From the IMG/VR virus record IMGVR_UViG_3300009149_003335, positions 1-22,205 of that record: a stretch of DNA of 22,205 nucleotides; one strand, given 5' to 3'. Of this stretch, positions 13,329 through 19,644 are shown in pieces (the stretch's first letter is position 1; each line of letters starts with the position of its first letter). Below the pieces are notes generated by a model. It saw only the letters and a list, made by a program, of their open reading frames with translations. It was not told the origin of the DNA and did no database searches. The position numbers and the translations under genes were made by a program. The stretch comes from a virus.

Positions 13329-16300
13329 TAATTACGTATCACTCCACTCACATTCTCACTACAGTCTCTTGGATTCTATGACAAAGATCGAGGATGCTGT
13401 AGCTAGAAGTAAAGAACTGGGCCACTCAGCCTATTCTCTTACAGATCATGGTGTAGTTGCTGGGCATATTAGGGCATATCTAGAGTGTCAAAAGCACGGT
13501 GTAAAGTTTATACCTGGAATTGAAGCATACTGGACAGATGAGCATACGGACAAAGTTCGTAAGTCTAGGCATATAACTATCTTAGCTAAGAACAATAAGG
13601 GTCTTGAGAACCTATATAAAATGGTAACTTGGTCCAATGTTCCAGTTGACAAAGGTGGTGGGTTCTTTTATCGACCCCGTATCTCTTGGAAAGAGCTTGA
13701 GAAGTACAAAGAGGGTCTCATTATACTATCAGGATGCATGAATTCTCCTTCTAACCACAACTTCGTCCATGAAGGATATGAGCAAGGCAAAGATGTAGTT
13801 AAGCGTCTTAAGAGTATCTTTGGATATGATAATCTATTCATAGAACTACAAAATGTAAACGAACCTGGCAAGATTTTCATTCCTGAACAAGAGCTTATAC
13901 TAAACAACTGTAGACAAGTTGCTCAAGAATTAGATATCAGATCTGTTGCAACTAACGATTGTTTTACTCCTGACACTCTAGTTAAGACTACCCGTGGAGA
14001 AGTTAGAATAGATAATGTCAAAATTGGGGACAAAGTATATTCTCACAACGGCAACATTAACAAGGTTGAGCATGTAAATGTAAGAGGTATTGATAGTGAA
14101 ATATATGAAATAATTCCAAGTTTTGGAAGTAGAACTATAAAGTGCTCCAAGAATCACCCCATATTGGTGTGTAGAGGTAATATTAAGGGAGAAACAAATA
14201 GAGACTATCTCAACTACGACTTCCAATGGATTAAGTCTTCAGACCTAAATGATAATGATTTGCTTTGCATTACCAAGCTGAACCCCAATGATGGGCCGAA
14301 TTGCGGAAAAAGGGTCGTAAACATAAAATCTATACTTGAAAGATCTAGATCATATAAGAAAAACCACCACGTATTTAACGATGGCATGATAACCAGTCCT
14401 AAAGTTGGAAAATTGGGTAAGAAAATATCCATACCAGAGAAGCTTGAAATTTGTGATGATTTATTAGCAATATTTGGGCTTTATTTGGCTGAAGGATACA
14501 TAGATGGAAACAACCTTGGATTTGCATTTCATTCTAGTGAAGGATATCTGGTTGAAATTATAGACAACTACTTTAGAAAATTCAACTACTCTCCATGCAT
14601 ATCAAAAAAAGGTGAAAATGGCATTTGTATAAGGGTTACGTCGAGAATATTTACAGAAGTATTCAAGAAGCTATTCGGGAAAGGCGCAGAGAACAAGTGG
14701 ATAAACGCTTCTGTTGACTCAAAAAATAACAATTGGTCAAACAATCAGTTGGCAATGATCCTAAAGTACTACTTTATTGGCGACGGCCATGTTGACAAAA
14801 AAAGAAACAAGATGTTGGTATCTACAGTGTCGGAGAGATTGGCGTGGGATGTCTCTAATTCCCTAAATAGGTTGGGAATTTGCTCTATTCCAGAATCTAG
14901 AGATGGAGCAAAATGTTCTAAAAATCACAAAAACGCAAAGTCAGATTGGAAAGACTCTTATCAAATAACCCTCTCTGGAGGCAACTTTGAAAAGGCTATA
15001 AAGCTCAATGTAATAGAAGACTTCAAAGAAAGAGATAATTCAGTTGGTTCTAGATTCTTTGAAACTGATGAGTTCTTTTTAGTTAGAATTGAAAAAATAG
15101 ACAAGATTAAATCAAAAGATAGGCTTTGGAACTTACAGGTTTCTAGGGATGAGACTTATATAGCCAATGGGTTTGCTGTTCATAATTCCCACTATGTTTA
15201 CAAAGAGGATTCTTTTCCTCATGAGGTTCTAAAGGCGATCGAAGCAAGAGCAACCCTAGACACTCCTATCGTGGATCACGCAAAGGGGATAACTAAAGGT
15301 AGACTCGTATTTAATGGCTTTGATTACTATGTAAGATCAGAAGAAGAGATGCGAACAAAGTTCTCAGAGGACGAAGTTAACAACTCTAAACTTATTGCAG
15401 ACATGGTTGATGTAACAATCAACATGGACATGAAGATGCCCAAGTATAAGGGCATGTCTGATGAAGAGTGTCTTGAAGCTCTAAAAGCGGTTGCTCGAAA
15501 TGGCTGGAAAGAGTTAAATATATCTGATAAGGAAAACAAAGCCGACTATCTTGAAAGAATTCAACACGAAATAGGAGAGATAGAGGAAGCTAACCTACAA
15601 CACTATTTCATGATTGTCTATGATGTTTGTAAGTTCTGTGACGACAATGGAATAATCCGTGGATATGGTAGAGGAAGTTGTGCTGGATCGTTGATTCTGT
15701 ATCTACTAAAAATAACACGATTCGCTGACCCTGTTCAATATGGTCTTATCTGGGAGAGGTTTTACAACATCGGTCGCAAAGGATCGATGCCGGATATTGA
15801 TCTCGATATTCAGATTGACCGAAGAGAAGAAGTTGTTGAATATCTCAAAGAAGAGTTCGGTAAAGATCGAGTTCTACCCATGATGACTATTTCAACTCTA
15901 ACTGCCAAAGGTGTACTTAAAGATGTTGGCAAGGTCATGGGCCTTACTCATGAATACATGAATGCCCTAACAAAGCATATCAAGAATAAGAATAAGGGTC
16001 TCCAAGATGCCATTGATTCTTCTGACTACCTAAGCAAAGTACAGTTTGGTGTTGACGAAGACGTAGAACAGTGGGAAGAAGAGATCTTAGCATCTGACGA
16101 CGCTGTAGAGAAAAGATTCATTGGAGAGAAAGTCAACGATAGAAAACGAAGACTTCTACAAACCTTTAAGGTTGCTCACAGATTAGAAGGTGTAAACCGA
16201 AACAGATCAACTCACGCTTGCGCCATACTTATCTCAGATGAAAGTGTCTTTGGTAAAATTCCGTGCGCGTGGGACGCCAATAAGAAAAACCTCTTAACGG

Positions 16301-18786
16301 GAATCGATATGTATGACGTTGAGAGACTAGGTTATATGAAGCTAGATGTGCTTGGTCTTAAAACCCTTTCAGTAGTATCTAGGACTATGCCCAACTTCTT
16401 AGATGAAATAACTTCATTCGACGACGAAGATGTATTTGGATTAATAGCCAGGGGAGATAACAAGGGTGTGTTCCAGCTAGAGTCTAAACTGGGCCAAGTT
16501 TGGTCCAAGAGAGTTCGTCCTGAGAACATTGAAGATCTCGCTGCCCTGATCTCAATCATTAGACCGGCGGTTCTAGAAACCGGGCTAGCTGATCAATATA
16601 TAGAGAATAAAAGGCGCGGTACTTGGGATTGCATTCATGAGGATCTTGAGCCAATATTTAGAAACACCTTTGGAGTAATGCTCTATCAGGAGCAGATGCT
16701 TGAAGTTGTAAGGAAGTTCGGCAACTTCGACATGAAAGAGGCTGACAGCTTGAGAAAAGCTGTTGGTAAAAAGATACCTGAGCTTATGGCTACGTTTAAA
16801 GAGAGATTTATTGAAGGTTGTAACGCGCAGCACAATAACCCGGTCCTAGCCGATGAGCTTTGGGGTTGGATTGAAAAAGGCGCCGAGTATTCATTCAATA
16901 AATGTGTATCGGGATCAACTATTGTTAATAGAGGGTTTGGTAATAAAAATAGCAAATTGCTTGGAGGAGTAACTATCGAACATCTTTATAAAGTGTTGAA
17001 TGATTTGGATTATGCAAAAAAGACTAATTCCATACCATTAAGAAAAAAGATGCAAAAAAAATCATTTGGATATGGTAATATACTATCACTTGATGGAGAC
17101 GGAAGAATTAGACCAAATAAAATTAAAGATATAATCTATACAGGAGAAAAAGAAACATATACAATTAGACTTAGCGATAACACTACTGTCAGAGCTACTA
17201 AAGATCATAAGTTTTTCTGTGATAATAATAGTTTCACTAAAGTTGAGGACATGGTAGTTGGGGAGACTAAAATTGTATCCAATGGCGGGTATGAAAAATG
17301 TACTAATAAATATGGATTTAGTAATAGCACTAATGAAAACAAATATAGACCTTATGCAGATCCCAAATGTGGGTTCCATAATGGGTTGCAAAATCCTGCG
17401 TTTACCAATGGATCATTTACAGAGTTTGTTAAAACTAAAAAGAAATTGTCCTCAATAGAGTATTGTCAAAATTGTGGAATAACAAATGGCCGTCTTGAAC
17501 ACCACCACATTGACGGAGACAGAGCCAATAGTGCTTATGAAAACATTATTAAGCTTTGTCCATCATGTCATAAAAAAGAAGAGTACAAGACTGGAAGGGT
17601 AAAGGTCTGGGAAAAGGGCCATAAGACAAAGACTGTTACAGTACAATCAATAGATTATTATGGATTTGAAGATACTTATGATATAGAAATGGACACACCA
17701 GAGCACAACTTTATGGCCAATGGACTAGTATCCTCCAATTCTCACGCTCTAACATATGGAATGATGGCATACACTACGGCTTTCGCTAAGCTTAATCACC
17801 CCCTAGAGTTTTACTGTTCAATGCTTCAGCTTTCTGAGAATGAACAGAAGCCACAGGAAGAAATTGCAGAGATATTCTATGATGCTAAACTAAAAAACAT
17901 CGAGGTGCTACCACCTTCTATCATTCACTCTAAAGAAGATTTTACTATATCTGATGGAAAGATATACTTTGGTCTAAACAGCATTAAGAAGATCGGAAAC
18001 GCATCTATCAAGGCTATTAAGAGAATGTCTACTGATTGTAAGACTACCACTGACTATGTGGTAGAGGTTAGCAAACTTAAGAAAGACGTGGCAGAAGCGT
18101 TGTGCTTCTCTGGGGCACTTGACTTCCTAGGTGTAGACAGGACTGAGATATTTACATTCTTAACTTTGATGAAATCAATTTCTAAAAAAGAACAAGCCAT
18201 ACTTAAGGCTATTATAGAAAAAAGTGGCGAATACGACGCTTCAACATCTAGATCAACTAAGATTCTAAGTGTTCCGGTGGCTGAAAACATAGGAGATGCA
18301 TACAACAAATTCAGAGAGTACGTCACGACACAGGCGCAAGAAGATAAGATCATTACAGCTAAGAGATCTGTTAAAATAATTGAGATTTACAAAGAAAATG
18401 ATCGTATTAACAGTAATTCGGTAAGAGAGCACGTTATGGCGGCACGAGAGCTGATTTTTCTTGGGATTCCTATAAAGTATTGTGAAGTAGATATTTACAA
18501 CAATAAGAAGAAAACTCACAATATGATAAACATAAAAAAAGAGATGCCCGGTAAGAAGTTCAGCACTGTAGCTGTCATAACTAGAGTAACAAAGCGATCC
18601 GATAAAAAAGGTAGAGAAATGGCTTTTATATCAATGACTGACAAAAGCTTTATGATGGACGGACTAGTGTTCGCAGATGCTTTTGAGAAAAGCAAAGACA
18701 GTATAAAGCTTGGCAATCTAGCTTACATAGAAGGCAAAATATCTAGAGACGGAAGTCCTATAGTAGATTTGGTAGAGGCTATATGA
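13312..18786 (+). CDS. dnaE: DNA polymerase III alpha subunit (C family) with two in-frame inteins
   Basis: The precursor is 1824 residues; removing inteins at 217-625 and 1198-1476 leaves about 1136, close to E. coli DnaE (1160). This is the phage replicative polymerase. The PHP domain is first, with metal-binding motifs HSHSHYS and LTDHGVVAG intact. The palm has GRGSCAGSLILYLLKIT, then Asp828 and Asp830 in MPDIDLD, and a third catalytic Asp1012 in LDVLGLKTL. The fingers motif YSFNK-SHALTYG is restored only after splicing. An OB-fold lies near the C-terminus (about residues 1745-1820). No separate proofreading exonuclease domain is seen, so the PHP domain may proofread. ATG 13312 is used; ATG 13321 in the same frame is an alternative. 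The end overlaps the next gene in an ATGA. Confidence 0.97.
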   Translation: MKPMSSNYVSLHSHSHYSLLDSMTKIEDAVARSKELGHSAYSLTDHGVVAGHIRAYLECQKHGVKFIPGIEAYWTDEHTDKVRKSRHITILAKNNKGLENLYKMVTWSNVPVDKGGGFFYRPRISWKELEKYKEGLIILSGCMNSPSNHNFVHEGYEQGKDVVKRLKSIFGYDNLFIELQNVNEPGKIFIPEQELILNNCRQVAQELDIRSVATNDCFTPDTLVKTTRGEVRIDNVKIGDKVYSHNGNINKVEHVNVRGIDSEIYEIIPSFGSRTIKCSKNHPILVCRGNIKGETNRDYLNYDFQWIKSSDLNDNDLLCITKLNPNDGPNCGKRVVNIKSILERSRSYKKNHHVFNDGMITSPKVGKLGKKISIPEKLEICDDLLAIFGLYLAEGYIDGNNLGFAFHSSEGYLVEIIDNYFRKFNYSPCISKKGENGICIRVTSRIFTEVFKKLFGKGAENKWINASVDSKNNNWSNNQLAMILKYYFIGDGHVDKKRNKMLVSTVSERLAWDVSNSLNRLGICSIPESRDGAKCSKNHKNAKSDWKDSYQITLSGGNFEKAIKLNVIEDFKERDNSVGSRFFETDEFFLVRIEKIDKIKSKDRLWNLQVSRDETYIANGFAVHNSHYVYKEDSFPHEVLKAIEARATLDTPIVDHAKGITKGRLVFNGFDYYVRSEEEMRTKFSEDEVNNSKLIADMVDVTINMDMKMPKYKGMSDEECLEALKAVARNGWKELNISDKENKADYLERIQHEIGEIEEANLQHYFMIVYDVCKFCDDNGIIRGYGRGSCAGSLILYLLKITRFADPVQYGLIWERFYNIGRKGSMPDIDLDIQIDRREEVVEYLKEEFGKDRVLPMMTISTLTAKGVLKDVGKVMGLTHEYMNALTKHIKNKNKGLQDAIDSSDYLSKVQFGVDEDVEQWEEEILASDDAVEKRFIGEKVNDRKRRLLQTFKVAHRLEGVNRNRSTHACAILISDESVFGKIPCAWDANKKNLLTGIDMYDVERLGYMKLDVLGLKTLSVVSRTMPNFLDEITSFDDEDVFGLIARGDNKGVFQLESKLGQVWSKRVRPENIEDLAALISIIRPAVLETGLADQYIENKRRGTWDCIHEDLEPIFRNTFGVMLYQEQMLEVVRKFGNFDMKEADSLRKAVGKKIPELMATFKERFIEGCNAQHNNPVLADELWGWIEKGAEYSFNKCVSGSTIVNRGFGNKNSKLLGGVTIEHLYKVLNDLDYAKKTNSIPLRKKMQKKSFGYGNILSLDGDGRIRPNKIKDIIYTGEKETYTIRLSDNTTVRATKDHKFFCDNNSFTKVEDMVVGETKIVSNGGYEKCTNKYGFSNSTNENKYRPYADPKCGFHNGLQNPAFTNGSFTEFVKTKKKLSSIEYCQNCGITNGRLEHHHIDGDRANSAYENIIKLCPSCHKKEEYKTGRVKVWEKGHKTKTVTVQSIDYYGFEDTYDIEMDTPEHNFMANGLVSSNSHALTYGMMAYTTAFAKLNHPLEFYCSMLQLSENEQKPQEEIAEIFYDAKLKNIEVLPPSIIHSKEDFTISDGKIYFGLNSIKKIGNASIKAIKRMSTDCKTTTDYVVEVSKLKKDVAEALCFSGALDFLGVDRTEIFTFLTLMKSISKKEQAILKAIIEKSGEYDASTSRSTKILSVPVAENIGDAYNKFREYVTTQAQEDKIITAKRSVKIIEIYKENDRINSNSVREHVMAARELIFLGIPIKYCEVDIYNNKKKTHNMINIKKEMPGKKFSTVAVITRVTKRSDKKGREMAFISMTDKSFMMDGLVFADAFEKSKDSIKLGNLAYIEGKISRDGSPIVDLVEAI
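13960..15186 (+). mobile_element. Intein 1 of DnaE, LAGLIDADG type, inserted in the PHP domain
   Basis: This is a 409-residue in-frame intein. It starts at Cys217 (CFTPDTLVKTTRGEV) and ends with His-Asn (YIANGFAVHN), followed by Ser626. Block B is TIKCSKNHPI, with Ser in place of the usual Thr. Endonuclease motifs are FGLYLAEGY (Glu394) and YYFIGDGHVD (Asp491). Excision restores RSVATND-SHYVYKED, matching the ATND segment of bacterial PolIII alpha PHP domains. The site is in the PHP domain, a less usual location than the polymerase active site. Confidence 0.95.
16903..17739 (+). mobile_element. Intein 2 of DnaE, HNH type, inserted in the polymerase core
   Basis: This is a 279-residue in-frame intein. 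It starts at Cys1198 (CVSGSTIVNRG), has block B at VRATKDHKFF, and ends HNFMANGLVSSN before Ser1477. The C-terminal pair is Ser-Asn instead of His-Asn. In place of LAGLIDADG it carries an HNH domain: Cys1385-x-x-Cys1388, EHHHIDGD (His1397-1399, Asp1401), Asn1411, and Cys1416-x-x-Cys1419. Excision restores EYSFNK-SHALTYG, a highly conserved DnaE segment. The insertion point is three residues downstream of the cyanobacterial split DnaE intein site (known biology, before CFNKSH). Confidence 0.95.
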
Positions 18787-19199
18787 TAAATAAAGATGAA
18801 CTAGAATCAAAGCTTGATTTTTGGGCAGATGTATTAGGTTTGTCAGGTTGGGACATAAAAACCAAAATAGTTAATAAACAAAAGTTAATGGAAACAATAG
18901 AAAAGTTAGATGGGAAAAAATCAGAACCGGACGATATTTGTCTGGGGGCAGTGGTTGAACATTATCAGTCTGAGCAAGTTGCTTCTATCCTGTTTTTAAA
19001 AGATGCTGATAAAGAGTTTGGACTACAGTTAAACCTAGATACATTAATTTTACACGAACTAATTCACATTGCTTCTGGTGAGCAATTTGAAAGACTTCCT
19101 AAGGCGGCTAAAATCAGCCCAAAAACAAAAGAGCTTGAAGAGTGGGTTTCTGACTTCTTTGCAAGAAAAATCTACCAAGCTTATACAGAAGGAGAATAA
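18783..19199 (+). CDS. HExxH putative metallopeptidase-like phage protein
   Basis: This 138-residue protein contains His91-Glu-x-x-His95 (LHELIHIAS), the zinc and catalytic motif of gluzincin/SprT-like folds. A downstream Glu-rich helix (LEEWVSDFFARKIY) may give the third ligand. The N-terminal part (LGLSGWDIKTKIV) followed by a hydrophobic strand before the helix resembles a family of short phage HExxH proteins of unknown role. It starts in the stop codon of the polymerase gene and precedes ssb, so it is embedded in the replication operon. A Spartan-like role in clearing protein blocks from DNA is attractive but unproven; no zinc-ribbon DNA-binding tail is seen. Confidence 0.72.
   Translation: MINKDELESKLDFWADVLGLSGWDIKTKIVNKQKLMETIEKLDGKKSEPDDICLGAVVEHYQSEQVASILFLKDADKEFGLQLNLDTLILHELIHIASGEQFERLPKAAKISPKTKELEEWVSDFFARKIYQAYTEGE
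19189..19194 (+). promoter_or_regulatory. Ribosome binding site setting the ssb start
   Basis: AAGGAG sits 6 bases before the ATG at 19201. It fixes the ssb start there, although the frame stays open upstream to 19069 inside the HExxH gene. Confidence 0.8.
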
Positions 19200-19200
19200 T

Positions 19201-19635
19201 ATGTCGAACAAGAATACTAATTCAATTTTCGTAGCGGGAATCCCAAAGTGGGTTAAAGTCCGCCAAGCAGGAGAGAGTGTTGTAACTTCATTCTCTCTAA
19301 ATCATACCGATAGAAAGGATCGTAAGCACTTTTTTAATGTTAGTATGTGGAATCTCAGCGAAGACAAGATTGAGATTCTTAAGAAGTGTGAAGATGAAAT
19401 CCTAGTTAAAGGTAGGCTTCGTTTTGATGAGTATGAGAAAGATGGGTTAAAGGTTCGCACTGTAGCAATTGATGGCTTCGACTTTGACACCAAGCTTGAA
19501 GCAGCACCTAAGCCTACTGAATTTGCAGCAGCTAAAGATGTTTCCTCTAAAGCTCCAACTGCCAATGAGATGATCAATGCGGAAAACGACCCGTTTGATG
19601 ATGCTACTCTTGAAGATGATCCTTTCGGACAGTAA
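19201..19635 (+). CDS. ssb: Single-stranded DNA-binding protein
   Basis: This 144-residue protein fits a bacterial-type SSB. The OB-fold occupies about residues 8-100, with RKHFFNVSMWN at about 41-51, DEILVKGRLRFDEYEKDG at about 66-83 and VRTVAIDGFDFD closing the fold. A low-complexity linker rich in Ala, Pro and Thr follows, and the C-terminus ends in an acidic tip, DDPFGQ. That is comparable to the acidic Phe-containing SSB tip that recruits partner proteins, though here two residues follow the Phe. It protects single-stranded DNA behind the helicase. The start is set by AAGGAG at 19189-19194. It is followed after 9 bases by the glycosyltransferase gene. Confidence 0.9.
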   Translation: MSNKNTNSIFVAGIPKWVKVRQAGESVVTSFSLNHTDRKDRKHFFNVSMWNLSEDKIEILKKCEDEILVKGRLRFDEYEKDGLKVRTVAIDGFDFDTKLEAAPKPTEFAAAKDVSSKAPTANEMINAENDPFDDATLEDDPFGQ

Positions 19636-19640
19636 GGGGA
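19635..19640 (+). promoter_or_regulatory. Ribosome binding site supporting the TTG start at 19645
   Basis: AGGGGA lies 4 bases before TTG 19645. The next in-frame start is ATG at 19741, which has no comparable site close upstream. Confidence 0.55.
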
Positions 19641-19644
19641 ACTT

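Noticed and set aside
19069-19200. Extended ssb start at 19069.
   Set aside because: This part overlaps the HExxH gene in another frame, and a strong ribosome site precedes the ATG at 19201.
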